The notes under the pieces: model-generated
The model's database searches: none
The model's input: the letters and a program-made list of their open reading frames with translations, nothing else
What the model was told of the DNA's origin: nothing
Shown: in pieces, positions 54,601 through 57,189 of the stretch
Position numbering within the stretch: position 1 is the stretch's first letter
Layout: each line of letters opens with the position of its first letter
Made by a program: the position numbers and the translations under genes
Origin: Branchiostoma floridae
Taxonomy: Eukaryota; Chordata; Leptocardii; Amphioxiformes; Branchiostomatidae
Direction of reading: 5' to 3'
NCBI RefSeq assembly: GCF_000003815.2
Contig: NC_049980.1
Location: forward strand, 2,988,660 to 3,052,659
DNA: 64,000 bases

Positions 54601-56144
54601 GGAATGAGATTTGGAATCAGAGACCACCCGCCAAAGCAAACGAAAAATCAGCAAAAAAAAACAGTGCAATCAGGTATCATCAGGTATCTGCATACTAGTA
54701 GCTGCTGAGCCGAGCCCTCAAACATTTTTGATGTTTGTTGATACTAGCAGCTGATGCACCTTTCGGTGGATGTTCTGATTTCACCCTGATCTCTGACCCT
54801 AAAGGATGTGTGTAAACAGGTTCCAACTGGCGGTGTTAGTTAGTGGGTTGGTTAGGTCGAAGTTTTACTAACCATGCTTGCGGGAACGTGATCTACGCTT
54901 CAGCATAGCACAGGCCTTGTTCCCCCAAATCTGCTCAAATCTGCAGACGTGAATGGAGAAGACACAATGACCAACACCTGTCAATCACCTTACTAAGTTA
55001 GTTTCAAATTAATATGCTGGTTAGACTGCTATGAATCCACCCATGATTTGAGTCAAGTTACAATTTGGAATGTCAAAATCCGTCACACACTGTTACAAGA
55101 ACACAAACACTTATTATGTAATTCACACCCAGACAGCAAAGTAGCTAAAGTCAGTAGAGTCTTGTTAAACATTCTTCCCACTTATCCTCCCAAATATTCC
55201 TTTCCAATCTTGTAGGATCATCATATAAGGATGATAAAATTTACTTGTATTAGTTGTAAACATGACAAGTAACATTATTATCACTCATTCTCTAATTCTT
55301 CTAAAGGTGATTGAAGCATGCACTTTTGCATTTGAATAGAATTAAAATTTCAATAAAACAGGAGAATTCAGAATTTTTGCTACTCTTCCAATCATGAAAG
55401 TCTACCCATTACAACAGTAAGAGTCACTAAGAGCAGAAGCCTAAGTGTGTTATTTTGGCGGGATGTTCACAGGTTTCCCATCTGTAGCTGCCTGCCCTCT
55501 AACTGCAGGTATCAGTACAACACAGGGAATCAAGCGGATGTTCATGAATCATGTCTGTACTGCCCCAAAATAAAACCAATCACTACAAATAAACAATTTT
55601 TAGTGTTATTTGTAACGTGTCCTTGCTTACAGGGCACTAAGGCGATTTTGACAGAAGAATCGGCAGCGGAGATCCAGTTGGTACATAAAATTATTTCGAC
55701 ATGAAGGAGGAGGGGCACAGTCGGGGCTAATATCTCAGAATTTTAGACGAACAGTTACACGTCACCCAATCGTAGCCAAAAAGCATCTCAGGAATCCCCC
55801 AAGGAGACATCCTTGTCAGTTTTGCTGTGTACAACACGCTAACAGGCCGTTAGCACACAAATATACCCGGCTAAACGCGCTTCAGATCGATTTTTCATCC
55901 CCCATCTTCCGGGGCTATTCCGCCATGATTGTTGTGACTTCGAAACTTACAGGGAACAGTCTTTACAATTACGCCGTTTTCTCACGATAACGTTCTTTTT
56001 GCTGGTTTGTGAAGGAACATAACGCTTACCTGATTCTACTGTTTCCTTATTCCTGGAGTCAAGCAGGGCTGGAGTGTCGCTAGAGCTGCGTTCACGCCGG
56101 ATCACCCGCCGATCTTCCTCCCTTGACTCATTCCCCGTCGCCAT
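3590..56144 (-). CDS. phactr: PHACTR family phosphatase and actin regulator (whole split gene)
   Basis: Joined coding exons on the minus strand: 56144-56030, 25127-24960, 21453-21379, 20482-20324, 19842-19703, 18979-18789, 17042-16777, 11529-11370, 9265-9210, 8053-7992, 7283-7146, 3682-3590. Each intron is GT-AG, each phase agrees with the next exon, and the sum is 541 codons including the stop. The 540-aa product has a basic N-terminal block ([12 protein letters not shown]), an RPEL-like N motif (residues 96-115), a Pro/Glu-rich acidic middle, three C-terminal RPEL motifs (about 388-404, 426-442, 465-480) and the PHACTR PP1-binding tail ending LTRFHRP. In known PHACTRs, RPEL motifs bind G-actin and the C-terminus recruits protein phosphatase 1. 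Vertebrate paralogues are of similar or somewhat greater length. An optional 123-nt exon (15620-15498) would give 581 aa. The 5'UTR, promoter and poly(A) site are not proven. Confidence 0.93.
5750..6127 (-). pseudogene. Penelope-like reverse transcriptase fragment (palm/fingers)
   Basis: This 125-codon open stretch has [25 protein letters not shown] and [15 protein letters not shown]. These match the PLE RT blocks around the first catalytic Asp (SLxTNxP) and the 'GxxMGSPVSPxLANLFM' block. The usual MGS is changed to MAS, and no FVDD block follows in frame. It is a relic, with no intact partner frame. Confidence 0.8.
6303..6692 (-). pseudogene. Penelope-like RT N-terminal fragment with frameshift
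   Basis: Two overlapping frames share one ancestral coding region. One reads [39 protein letters not shown]; the other continues with [20 protein letters not shown]. The frame change lies near 6490-6510. 'LKKDKDxxxLPADKGxAxxxMD' is a recognisable PLE RT N-terminal motif. Confidence 0.75.
7146..7283 (-). CDS. phactr: PHACTR exon 12, third RPEL motif and start of PP1-binding region
   Basis: The acceptor is CCCAAAG|TT and the donor GATAAG|GTAGG. It has 46 codons, phase 0 at both ends: [20 protein letters not shown] then [18 protein letters not shown] and TRLTPKDK (residues 465-510). RPTVEEL is RPEL3. YVEV and [14 protein letters not shown] are the near-invariant PHACTR stretch that carries the extended RVxF-type PP1 contact in known structures; the RVxF-like core here would be ILTF. 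Confidence 0.97.
7992..8053 (-). CDS. phactr: PHACTR exon 11, inter-RPEL helix
   Basis: This 62-nt exon has acceptor TCACCCACAG|TT and donor GGAAG|GTATGA. It encodes [20 protein letters not shown] and K (residues 444-464, the first Val split with exon 10). The charged helical linker between RPEL2 and RPEL3 matches family spacing. Phase is 1 in and 0 out. Confidence 0.93.
8160..9178 (+). mobile_element. 'CCTCCATGAAAT' element, family B, filling PHACTR intron 10
   Basis: It opens with the palindrome CTCCATGAAATTTCATGGAG, then a GTGTGTCTGTCTGTCTGT stretch, 'GGGCCCCCTAGC' blocks, 'TTTTTGGTATG.AGGTA' and repeated TATGCAAATGAG words. It closes with TTTCATGGAGGTATGAAGTC. Other copies are at 36936-38000 (same strand) and 33531-33880 (reverse). 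No transposase is visible. Which end carries transposition signals is unclear; in the nested copy the duplication is TAG. Confidence 0.75.
9210..9265 (-). CDS. phactr: PHACTR exon 10, second C-terminal RPEL motif
   Basis: This 56-nt exon has acceptor TTCTTGCAG|G and a weaker donor GAAAG|GTCTGT. It encodes [18 protein letters not shown] (residues 426-443), a canonical RPTxEEL motif. Intron 10, downstream of it, is occupied almost completely by one transposable-element copy (8160-9178). Confidence 0.94.
9270..10239. other. PHACTR intron 9 sequence, no feature resolved
   Basis: AT-rich intronic DNA between exon 10 and the SINE. I find no repeat partner elsewhere in the window. Confidence 0.4.
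10240..10524 (-). mobile_element. tRNA-derived SINE
   Basis: On the minus strand the head reads GACCGCGTGGCGCAGTGGCA (A box), followed about 35 nt later by the B box GGTTCAAATCC (10472-10462). After it comes the body 'CACCGATCTTGTGCCC..GAAAGGCA.TTTACACAACTTT', shared with the copy at 53026-53290. An internal RNA polymerase III promoter is intact. The distal boundary near 10240 is approximate. Confidence 0.85.
10755..11135. repeat. dispersed repeat with inverted 'AAAACCCTGTCCAG' arms
   Basis: GGGTTTTCGGAAAAACCTG at 10773 is mirrored by CAGGGTTTTCCAAAAACCCC near 11103, with similar 'GGACAGG' words on both sides. A diverged copy of the right arm is at about 22870-22945 (AGACCCTCTTTTCAGACTGG, GGACAGGGTTTTTCAAAAAC). 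It is probably a non-autonomous DNA element. A 53-bp direct duplication sits inside it. Confidence 0.5.
10886..10991. repeat. 53-bp tandem duplication
   Basis: Two adjacent copies of a 53-bp unit (TGTAAATTTCATCAATTTGC ... AATTTAGTGT) are essentially identical, which points to a recent duplication. Confidence 0.85.
11370..11529 (-). CDS. phactr: PHACTR exon 9, first C-terminal RPEL motif
   Basis: The acceptor is CCGTACAG|GG and the donor CAACAG|GTAGG. It encodes [20 protein letters not shown], then [20 protein letters not shown] and [13 protein letters not shown] (residues 372-424). RPxxEL is present as RPTRREL, and the following GTKLxR leads directly into the next RPEL, the family arrangement. 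The motif contacts monomeric actin in known structures. Phase is 1 in and 2 out. Confidence 0.96.
11630..12161. mobile_element. 532-bp pogo/Tigger-like MITE, TA-flanked
   Basis: CAGTCAAACCTGTAATATCA at the left end is the inverse of GACAGGTTTGACTG at the right end, flanked by TA on both sides. The inner 'TTCCTTGGATTTTTCCCATT' block recurs in another element at about 45280. There is no intact transposase. It lies about 100 bp upstream of the exon 9 acceptor. Confidence 0.8.
12573..12826. mobile_element. 254-bp MITE with 9-bp target duplication, nested in a terminal repeat
   Basis: The inverted ends AGCACGTCACCGGAACGTAC..TGCGCCTGCGCGA run about 33 bp without a mismatch. The 9-bp sequence GTAAGGAAG flanks both sides (12564-12572 and 12827-12835). 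Nine-base duplications are typical of Mutator-like (MULE) elements, and Merlin elements make 8-9 bp. It split the left terminal repeat of the 12562-15161 element, so it is younger. Confidence 0.85.
13495..13800. repeat. diverged tandem repeat, about 125-bp period
   Basis: 'TTAACTTTTGCCT', 'ACATTGAGGA' and 'TAGTCATACAAATATAAA' recur in the same order about three times with changes. A partial unit precedes it at about 13375-13400. Confidence 0.6.
15498..15620 (-). CDS. phactr: candidate optional PHACTR exon encoding a hydrophobic segment
   Basis: This is a 123-nt open segment between a plausible acceptor (GTGTGTTCAG|TG) and a strong donor (CACT|GTAAGTCAG). Both edges are phase 1, so it can be spliced between exons 7 and 9 without a frame shift. 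It encodes [20 protein letters not shown] followed by [20 protein letters not shown], about 34 mostly apolar residues, long enough for one or two membrane passes. I know of no hydrophobic insert in other PHACTRs, so it could be a rare or lineage-specific cassette, or a chance open stretch. There is no transcript evidence here. Confidence 0.35.
15842..16448. mobile_element. about 600-bp MITE with CCGTATTTT termini
   Basis: The left end CCGTATTTTTTCGAATAAT is inverted relative to the right end TTATTGGAGAAAATACGG, and TA flanks both. Inner 'ACACCCC' and 'ACGCACCCCT' words are seen. There is no transposase frame. Confidence 0.6.
16777..17042 (-). CDS. phactr: PHACTR exon 7, acidic region
   Basis: The acceptor is ACTTTCCAG|TG and the donor ATTTG|GTAAGA. 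This is the longest coding exon (266 nt, residues 283-371). It begins with a possible short helix, [20 protein letters not shown], then [10 protein letters not shown], then acidic clusters [14 protein letters not shown] and [16 protein letters not shown]. Serines in acidic context ([15 protein letters not shown]) look like CK2 sites (inference). The family has a similar acidic stretch just before RPEL1. It leaves one G that joins GG of exon 9 (Gly), or TG of the optional exon (Val). Confidence 0.9.
17379..18788. repeat. 50-bp minisatellite carrying a reiterated PHACTR 5' splice site
   Basis: The plus-strand unit CACCTCCAGTACAATCCTTC..CCCTTACCTGGGCAC is 50 bp, with a 59-bp variant carrying an extra CTGAATCTT-type insert. 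I count 26 units plus the authentic junction. On the minus strand each unit reads ..GTGCCCAG|GTAAGGG or CAT|GTAAGGG, i.e. the last eight bases of exon 6 followed by the intron start. Fifteen array units carry the CAGGTAAGG or near form, and eleven the weaker ATGTAAGG form, which dominates away from the exon. Plus-strand open frames here are repeat artefacts. Confidence 0.95.
18789..18979 (-). CDS. phactr: PHACTR exon 6, Glu-rich linker ending at a duplicated 5' splice site
   Basis: The acceptor is GTGTTACAG|GA and the donor GTGCCCAG|GTAAGGG. It encodes residues 220-282: [20 protein letters not shown], then an EEEEEEKE run and [13 protein letters not shown]. It leaves AG, completed by T of exon 7 to give Ser. 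The exon/intron junction is the founding unit of the adjoining minisatellite, which copies the last eight exon bases and the first part of the intron. If the intron is retained or a decoy donor is used, the next codons read AGG TAA, an immediate stop. Confidence 0.87.
18980..19702. other. PHACTR intron 5, no feature resolved
   Basis: Ordinary AT-rich intron between exons 5 and 6, with no repeat partner in the window. Confidence 0.4.
19703..19842 (-). CDS. phactr: PHACTR exon 5, proline-rich linker
   Basis: The acceptor is CCTCTAG|CT and the donor CTGCG|GTAAGT. It encodes residues 173-219, with [16 protein letters not shown] and then [20 protein letters not shown]. Polyproline stretches such as PPIPPK are typical of PHACTR linkers and could bind SH3 domains. 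Phase is 1 in and 0 out. The frame without the borrowed C contains TAG, which supports the join to exon 4. Confidence 0.87.
20150..20292. mobile_element. palindromic MITE
   Basis: GGCCATGTTGGTTTGATTAT..GATGACATC (from 20158) pairs with GATGATGTCATTCATATAATC..AACATGGC (to about 20287), giving arms of about 33-45 bp around a short AT-rich loop. It lies about 31 nt downstream of the exon 4 donor. Confidence 0.7.
20324..20482 (-). CDS. phactr: PHACTR exon 4, Ala/Thr/Glu-rich linker
   Basis: The acceptor is CATCAACAG|GA and the donor ACCC|GTAAGT. Two frames are open across it. Only the frame reading [20 protein letters not shown] joins both neighbours: the G of exon 3 plus GA gives Gly, and the terminal C plus CT of exon 5 gives Pro. 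The product (residues 120-172) is low-complexity and probably disordered. The alternative frame with [12 protein letters not shown] leaves the wrong phase, and exon 5 would then hit a stop. Confidence 0.82.
20483..21378. other. PHACTR intron 3, nothing recognised
   Basis: AT-rich intron between exons 3 and 4, with no supported feature. Confidence 0.4.
21379..21453 (-). CDS. phactr: PHACTR exon 3, N-terminal RPEL-like motif
   Basis: The acceptor is TTCTGTAG|TT and the donor GAAG|GTATAG. This 75-nt exon encodes [20 protein letters not shown] and then LKDTE (residues 95-119). It is the RPEL-N unit of the family; the core reads RSTREDL rather than RPxxEL, so Pro is replaced, as also happens in family RPEL-N motifs. 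It probably binds actin, in concert with the adjacent basic block. Phase is 1 in and 1 out. Confidence 0.93.
22205..22350. repeat. dispersed repeat, copy 1 (partner 42765-42930)
   Basis: 'TGCTCTCCATGTTTCCAGCT', 'GGGGACACGTCACAGGTGAA', 'TCAGCAAAATGCTTGCTCAAAC' and 'GCAGATGACAAACC' occur in the same order and orientation at 42765-42930 with about 10% change. Class unknown. Confidence 0.7.
22660..22737. repeat. degraded end of the hAT family seen at 48574
   Basis: 'ACCGGACTTGAACCTGAATC', 'GGACTCGATTCCGGACCTGAAC' and 'GGTACAGCACTACTG' parallel the right end of the complete hAT copy (49530-49615). The terminal repeat is decayed. Confidence 0.55.
24030..24425 (+). pseudogene. CR1-like non-LTR retrotransposon 3' end
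   Basis: [40 protein letters not shown] and [10 protein letters not shown] match the C-terminal tail of CR1/L2-type RT proteins (RR..RLxMMYK.. PRTIxxWN.LP). The stop is near 24334. It is followed by a GC-rich 3'UTR and a 'GGTTATATAAAAAAG.TTAGATACAGATACAGA' tail. It is 5'-truncated, as usual for such insertions. Confidence 0.8.
24462..24560. repeat. hairpin element, short copy
   Basis: CCAAAAACAGTTACTC..AGCAACTGGATATG is partly mirrored by GGAGTAACTGTTTTTGG. The downstream 'GGCGTATCTTATTACCTGGA' flank is shared with the copy at 27089-27250. Confidence 0.6.
24960..25127 (-). CDS. phactr: PHACTR exon 2, basic N-terminal block
   Basis: The acceptor is TCTGTAG|GC and the donor GATAG|GTAAGT. It encodes residues 39-94, including [20 protein letters not shown] and then [15 protein letters not shown]. 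The stretch from TPP through KWRRKK is the most conserved N-terminal signature of PHACTR proteins. In family members it is a basic region next to the N-terminal RPEL, associated with nuclear import and membrane binding. It ends in phase 1 and joins exon 3 to give VLERKIS. A hAT-like element ends only 22 nt downstream of the donor. Confidence 0.93.
25128..26020. other. start of PHACTR intron 1, nothing resolved
   Basis: The region just upstream of exon 2 on the transcript. A short 'CCTGGTATC'/'GATACCAGG' inverted pair lies near 25670-25730. A 'GAACCAAGAAATTGAATTGG' word is shared with 47440. Confidence 0.4.
26025..26185. repeat. 40-bp tandem repeat, four copies
   Basis: TTCTGTCCTACCACAGTAGT..TTTGTGTTGAC is repeated four times. 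The first two copies are identical; the later ones differ by C/T changes. Confidence 0.9.
26242..26328. repeat. 39-bp tandem duplication
   Basis: GCAACTTACATGAATCACTG..GAGGTACAAGT is present twice in direct, near-identical succession. Confidence 0.85.
27089..27250. repeat. hairpin element, long copy
   Basis: GCCAAAAAGTAGTTACTCAA..CAACTGGATATGG (27092) pairs with CCATATCCAGTTGC..TTGAGTAACTAG..TTTTTGGC (to about 27238). Inside, GGAATCCACCAGTTTTCTTC and GAAGAAACCGGTATCC form a second pairing. Its relative is at 24462. Confidence 0.7.
27880..28260 (+). mobile_element. probable 5' LTR of a retroelement
   Basis: It starts with TGTTATTACG. It contains two CACGTG boxes (27907, 27920), TGACGTCA (27941-27948), a TATA-like TATAATATAAG (27996-28006) and AATAAA (28205-28210), in the order expected of U3-R-U5. 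The sequence after about 28250 (TTGGTGAGAGTGC) could be a primer-binding region. No second LTR was found in the window, so the end is approximate. Confidence 0.55.
28261..30234 (+). other. retroelement leader/internal region without long frames
   Basis: T-rich DNA between the LTR-like segment and the first gag-like ATG (30235). Open frames are short and unrecognised. It may be a long untranslated leader or decayed coding DNA. Confidence 0.4.
30235..31567 (+). pseudogene. retroelement gag-like frame split by a MITE, truncated by an assembly gap
   Basis: The upstream part starts at ATG 30235 ([14 protein letters not shown]..). The downstream part (from 31195) carries [14 protein letters not shown], a CX2CX4HX4C zinc knuckle of retroelement nucleocapsid, then a basic tail. 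Between them lies a TTA-flanked MITE (30347-31191). Both halves are in the same frame on either side of one duplication copy, so the insertion broke a once-continuous frame. The frame continues into the gap at 31568. Confidence 0.75.
30347..31191. mobile_element. 845-bp MITE with TTA target duplication inside gag
   Basis: The terminal inverted repeats are about 51 bp: CACTGTTAGATCCCGGATGG..GGGTCCTTACCC at the left and its exact complement at the right. TTA is duplicated at 30344-30346 and 31192-31194. The 3-bp TTA site fits PIF/Harbinger. 'TTTTCACCCC' words and 'TTACCCCAAA' repeats are internal. No transposase is seen. Confidence 0.9.
31568..32354. other. assembly gap (N)
   Basis: 787 unknown bases inside the LTR-type retroelement. 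Any RT, protease or integrase coding would lie here or be missing. Confidence 1.
32355..33340 (+). other. retroelement 3' portion, uncertain
   Basis: This follows the gap with stop-interrupted coding-like DNA, then a T-rich segment resembling the leader in composition. I see no matching 3' LTR, and its assignment to the same element is by proximity only. Confidence 0.35.
33531..33880 (-). mobile_element. internally deleted family B element, reverse orientation
   Basis: It starts ACCTCCATGAAATATTTAGA and ends CAATGACATTTCATGGAGGTAA. Inside are CAGACAGACAGACAAAAGCT and 'ATGCAAAT' words, the complement of the family B order. It is about 350 bp versus about 1 kb for full copies. Confidence 0.7.
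34247..34425 (-). pseudogene. non-LTR retrotransposon C-terminal fragment with GAT tail
   Basis: The minus strand in one frame reads [20 protein letters not shown] then [20 protein letters not shown] and ATSMSG-stop. This is the familiar LINE/endonuclease-RT C-terminus (GRP.K.Y.. ELP.AM.DR..WR..V). It is followed by (ATG)n at 34260-34247, a microsatellite-like 3' tail. It is inserted in family A/B-like DNA with TATGCAAAT words. Confidence 0.75.
34430..35301. other. degraded A/B-family DNA, no gene
   Basis: Contains TTAATTATGCAAATTAGTCC and 'GAGTTATTCC' words typical of the CTCCATGAA families, fading into unique AT-rich DNA after about 34900. Confidence 0.45.
35302..36134. mobile_element. 833-bp pogo/Tigger-like MITE, TA-flanked
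   Basis: The left end CAGCAGAAGCCGTTAAATTGCA is the inverse of the right end TGCAATTAACTGGCTTCTACTG, with TA on both sides. 'GTGCAAT' words recur inside. No transposase frame. Confidence 0.8.
36135..36910. other. intron 1 interval, purine-rich, no gene
   Basis: Purine-rich (GGTCAGAGGTCA-type words repeat near 36300-36450) without coding signal or clear repeat boundary. Confidence 0.35.
36936..38000 (+). mobile_element. family B element nested in family A
   Basis: It starts CTACCTCCATGAAATGTCAT and ends GGTATGAGGTCGCCGAACTC. TAG is present at 36933-36935 and 38001-38003, and family A resumes with TTTTGGG. It is about 1065 bp and highly similar to 8160-9178. Confidence 0.8.
38810..39375. repeat. 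two diverged direct copies, about 280 bp
   Basis: 'GGGGTGGGATC..TC.CCGGAACAGCCA', 'TCCTTATTTGGGGAGC', 'GGCTGTTACT.GTAGTT' and 'AGCAAGA.CGGGTCGC.TTCCCAAA' appear in order twice, about 275 bp apart. It is inside the 38255-41090 element. Confidence 0.75.
40038..40128. repeat. GC-rich palindromic block
   Basis: 'GGGGGGCTTCGCCCCCC', 'CAGGGGCTCTGCCCCTG' and 'CCGCCGGGGGCCTTAGGCGG' are successive short hairpins in otherwise AT-rich DNA. The structure is a string of stem-loops at the DNA level. Confidence 0.7.
40272..40706. repeat. 30-bp minisatellite, about 14 copies
   Basis: The unit ACACAGATCTTTCTTAAAAA + GGTATGAGCT is repeated about 14 times with few changes (TTTCTT/TGTCTT; one unit with an extra TATGAC). 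Because 30 is divisible by 3, the plus strand stays open for 171 codons as a 10-residue repeat ([10 protein letters not shown]). There is no promoter or gene context, so I treat it as non-coding. Confidence 0.9.
41202..42354. mobile_element. 1.15-kb TA-flanked element (CAGTGGATTCC ends)
   Basis: CAGTGGATTCCAATTATTCG at the left is mirrored by GCGGATTCCACTG at the right, with TA on both sides. Host sequence rejoins as TTTACATGA-TA-TTTGGTATGTAGG, a family A/B word. Pogo/Tigger-like, without an intact transposase. Confidence 0.85.
42765..42930. repeat. dispersed repeat, copy 2 (partner 22205-22350)
   Basis: See the order of shared words at 22205-22350: 'TGCTCTCTACGTTTCCAGCT', 'GGGGACACGTCACAGGTGAA' and 'GCAGATGACAAACCATAG' are the counterparts here. 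Confidence 0.7.
42960..43481 (+). repeat. family A/B-related fragment with internal duplication
   Basis: 'GTTTGGGCCCCCCGGTGGCT', 'ACTCAAGAACCTGTTGGCAG' and 'TTTTTGGTATGTAGATAGCC' are family words. The segment 'CAGATTGTCATGATTTTTGG ... TAATTTGCATAA.TAATGAGG' is present twice (from about 43087 and about 43332). A hAT element begins at 43482. Confidence 0.65.
43482..44180 (+). mobile_element. hAT family copy, left two-thirds only
   Basis: It starts TAGTGGTGCGTACCGGTTCG and matches the complete copy at 48574 almost base for base through 'CAGTAGGCTATCCTATTGA' (about 44174). It then diverges into the GTACGAAGTT array. The right terminal repeat is not found nearby. Confidence 0.85.
44181..44932. 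repeat. 'GTACGATGTACGAAGTT' palindromic satellite cluster
   Basis: Left of about 44600, units run as GGGGCGGACCTAATGTACGA..TGTACGAAGTTA (three copies). Right of about 44660, units run in the opposite sense as AACTTCGTACATCGTACATC..TACTAAGTTAGATTTTTT (about 61-bp period, five copies). The two halves are complementary, so the block is a large imperfect palindrome built from tandem units. Confidence 0.8.
44934..47372 (+). mobile_element. 2.4-kb element X, copy 1
   Basis: The ends ATGTCCCTAATAAAC (44934) and GTTTATTTGGGACAT (47372) are inverted. The same ordered words occur at 52740-54475: 'ACTGTG.CCATGCTACT', 'TTCTTTTTATTTA.TTATGCCT', 'CCTGCCGTTTTGGA', 'AACG.AGTTATAGTT', 'CAGTGTGG.GTCTTA', 'TAGTGAATTTTGA.CAAA' and 'GTCCCTGGTTAGCAAAGCCC'. 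A pogo-like left end (CAGTGAAACC, 45224) and a satellite array (46484-47127) are inserted in this copy. Frames are short; the class is unknown. Confidence 0.6.
46484..47127. repeat. 61-bp satellite array inside element X
   Basis: About nine units of TTCGTACATCGTACATCGTA..CAACCCTGCCCCTCTGTACT end with CTTCGTACATTTACCCC. They are the same unit and orientation as the right half of 44660-44930. Copy 2 of element X lacks the array, so it was acquired or expanded here. The minus-strand frame through it is a repeat artefact. Confidence 0.85.
47567..47897. mobile_element. 331-bp MITE
   Basis: It starts CAGGGTTGAACAAGTTTTCT and ends GTGGACTTGTTTATCCCTG, with TGGTC at 47562-47566 and 47898-47902. 'ACTTGCCC' words are reiterated in both orientations inside. 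The 5-bp match may be part of an 8-bp hAT duplication. Confidence 0.65.
48403..50054. mobile_element. foldback element with CACGAAT subrepeats, split by a hAT element
   Basis: The left arm CAGGGGTGCCTAAGCATTTG..CACGAACCCTATG is complementary to the right arm CATAGGGTTCGTGCAAATGC..TTAGGCACCCCTG. Arms of about 170-200 bp are made of short CACGAATATTATGAAATTCG-type repeats. AACAT flanks both sides (48398-48402, 50055-50059). Without the hAT insert the element is about 600 bp. Confidence 0.85.
48574..49615 (+). mobile_element. complete 1042-bp non-autonomous hAT element
   Basis: The terminal repeats are TAGTGGTGCGTACCG and CGGTACGCACCACTA. The exact 8-bp duplication CACACGAA lies at 48566-48573 and 49616-49623, which is hAT-diagnostic. 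The subterminal ends carry CCGGACTTG/'CAAGTCCGG'-type repeats. No transposase. It sits in the left arm of the foldback element. A second, truncated copy is at 43482. Confidence 0.92.
50220..50375 (+). repeat. element X fragment, copy 3
   Basis: 'AAAACTCATATCAGAAGGAA', 'GCAAAGTTATACTTGTTTTA' and 'TTATGTGAATGAGTTATTCT' parallel the middle of element X (about 46140-46240 and 53870-53950). Confidence 0.5.
50555..51800. repeat. GCGCGTGAAAA-cluster element with internal direct repeats
   Basis: The left part has two direct copies of 'GGGAACGGGTTTTCTGCGCG..GTGCAGCAAGGAA' (about 140 bp). The right part has two direct copies of about 460 bp starting 'TTTTTAGATCCCTTGGGAAT' and ending in clusters of TTTTCACGCGCAACTTTTCA. 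The GCGCGTGAAAA words at the left and TTTTCACGCGC at the right are inverse, so it is foldback-like overall. Confidence 0.7.
52076..52435. mobile_element. 360-bp hAT-like MITE (CAGGGCTCGAAAT ends)
   Basis: CAGGGCTCGAAATACTGGGT at the left is the inverse of ATTTCGAGCCCTG at the right. Both inner ends carry repeated 'GTGCACCCA' words in opposite orientation. Flanks share GGCTA (52071-52075 and 52436-52440). The terminus resembles a widespread animal hAT MITE type. Confidence 0.8.
52740..54475 (+). mobile_element. element X, copy 2, with SINE insertion
   Basis: It starts near AATAAACATCCCCCC and ends TTTAATTTGGGACACAAGAG. The word order is the same as 44934-47372 but without the satellite array. 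A SINE is inserted at 53026. Stops break all frames. Confidence 0.55.
53026..53290 (+). mobile_element. tRNA-derived SINE, plus strand
   Basis: The head GGGACCGCGTGGCGCAATCG..GCAGCACG carries an A box. The B-box region reads GGTCCTGAATTCTAACCC (degenerate). It is followed by 'CACCGATCTTGTGCCCGTGG' and 'AAAGGCACTTTACACAACTT', as in the copy at 10524-10240. It is not a functional tRNA gene: the anticodon arm and acceptor pairing are poor. Confidence 0.82.
54480..56029. other. 5' end of PHACTR intron 1, no gene supported
   Basis: Contains a small inverted pair ('ATACTAGTAGCTGCTGA'/'TACTAGCAGCTGATG', 54693-54757). The plus-strand frame ending at 55704 is preceded by an acceptor-like CTTGCTTACAG but has no recognisable partner exon. 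Confidence 0.4.
56030..56144 (-). CDS. phactr: PHACTR coding exon 1 (start codon)
   Basis: ATG at 56144-56142 opens [20 protein letters not shown], followed by SSDTPALL, and runs to donor CAG|GTAAGC after 56030. It holds 38 codons plus 1 nt. An in-frame TAA lies ten codons upstream with no other ATG between, so this is the only usable start in this exon. Position -3 is T, so the Kozak context is weak apart from the G at +4. The single leftover G joins GC of exon 2 to make glycine. The Ser-rich 'RxRSxSD' style resembles the N-termini of vertebrate PHACTRs. The next coding exon is about 31 kb away. Confidence 0.85.
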
Positions 56145-56500
56145 TAACAGTAACTGATCAACGTTTTCAAATTATGGGGGTGTTAATCATAAAGAAAGGA
56201 GATTTTGATTTACCCTGCGTAAAAAATACTTTAATATGTCGTAATATTTCAAAAATGATTTGAAATATGACATTGTCTTTGATGTCGAAAAAAAGATTTT
56301 CTGATGTATTGATATAAAGTTGTAAGTTACATAAAGACGATATGGAAAAACACCCCCAACATGCGATGTATCCCGCCAGCCGGTGACGTCATGAATTGTC
56401 AGAGTTTAGGTATGTGTGAGGGCGGCAGCAGGTTACGTAAAGCTCCCCCAGGCGACCAGGAGAAAACACACAGCTATATGTTGCCTTCACGTGAGGGTCT
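56145..56500 (-). promoter_or_regulatory. PHACTR 5' flank / probable 5'UTR with CRE-like site
   Basis: This is sequence immediately upstream of the PHACTR start codon. An in-frame TAA lies at 56174-56172. A perfect palindromic cAMP-response octamer TGACGTCA lies at 56384-56391, about 240 bp from the ATG. I see no obvious TATA box, and the transcription start is unknown. An additional non-coding first exon further upstream cannot be excluded. Confidence 0.3.
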
Positions 56501-56600
56501 GTATGGGGGTCCTGACAACGCTTTACGCTATAATCATTACAGGTTCGCGGTATTACAGGTTCGCGGTAGCGAAAACTGTTCTGTGTTTGCTGTCGTCTAT
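56500..56600. repeat. fragment resembling the end of the 23631 element
   Basis: 'GGGGGTCCTGACAACGCTTT' and 'ACGCTATAAT' resemble 'GGGGGGGTCCCGACAACGCT' and 'CTACGCTAAATT' at 23640. A short 'ATTACAGGTTCGCGGT' duplication follows. Confidence 0.45.
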
Positions 56601-56689
56601 GGGCGCCGCCATGTTGAATGTTGACTCGGTCATCGGTGGCCAATGGCCTGTCCTGTTTCCAGCGACATCACAACCTGCACACTTTTACT

Positions 56690-57105
56690 TATTCATTACC
56701 TGCACACTTACTCATTCCGTGTATGAAAGAACTTGTAAATACTGTACATTAGATATGGTAGAAGACGAAACACATTTTATCTCAAAGTGCCCCTTCTATG
56801 ATCAAGAGAAAAAAAGAGCTCTTTCATAAAAGAAGCCACCAAATTTTCTCCTAATACCTCCACGTTTACAGACAAAAAGAAAACTAGTCTCCTTTCAACG
56901 TCGCAAAACCCACACATTACAGAAAAAGTGGGATCTTTCGTCTTCCACTGTCTCAGAAAAAGAAGTCATGATAAGTTACGTCTTTAACTAGTTTAAGTTA
57001 GACTAGAGTTACGATTACTACACTGTTTAACGTTACCATTATTTGTATGTCATTTTTGTCACTTGTAGTTAGCCCTCGGGCAAGAATTTGCAACAAAACT
57101 TATAC
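56690..57105 (+). pseudogene. non-LTR retrotransposon 3' end, copy 1
   Basis: ERTCKYCTLDMVEDETHFIS and KCPFYDQEKK form the CX2C..H..C zinc-finger-like tail found at the C-terminus of many invertebrate LINE proteins. A frameshift follows at about 56825. The 3'UTR ends 'TTAGCCCTCGGGCAAGAATTTGCAA'-like, matching copy 2. Confidence 0.7.
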
Positions 57106-57189
57106 ATGTATCATCTATTATTGTACTTGATAACAGCGGCTATTCATACATCTGGAATACCGACATCATAGACAGCAGTTATTCATGTA

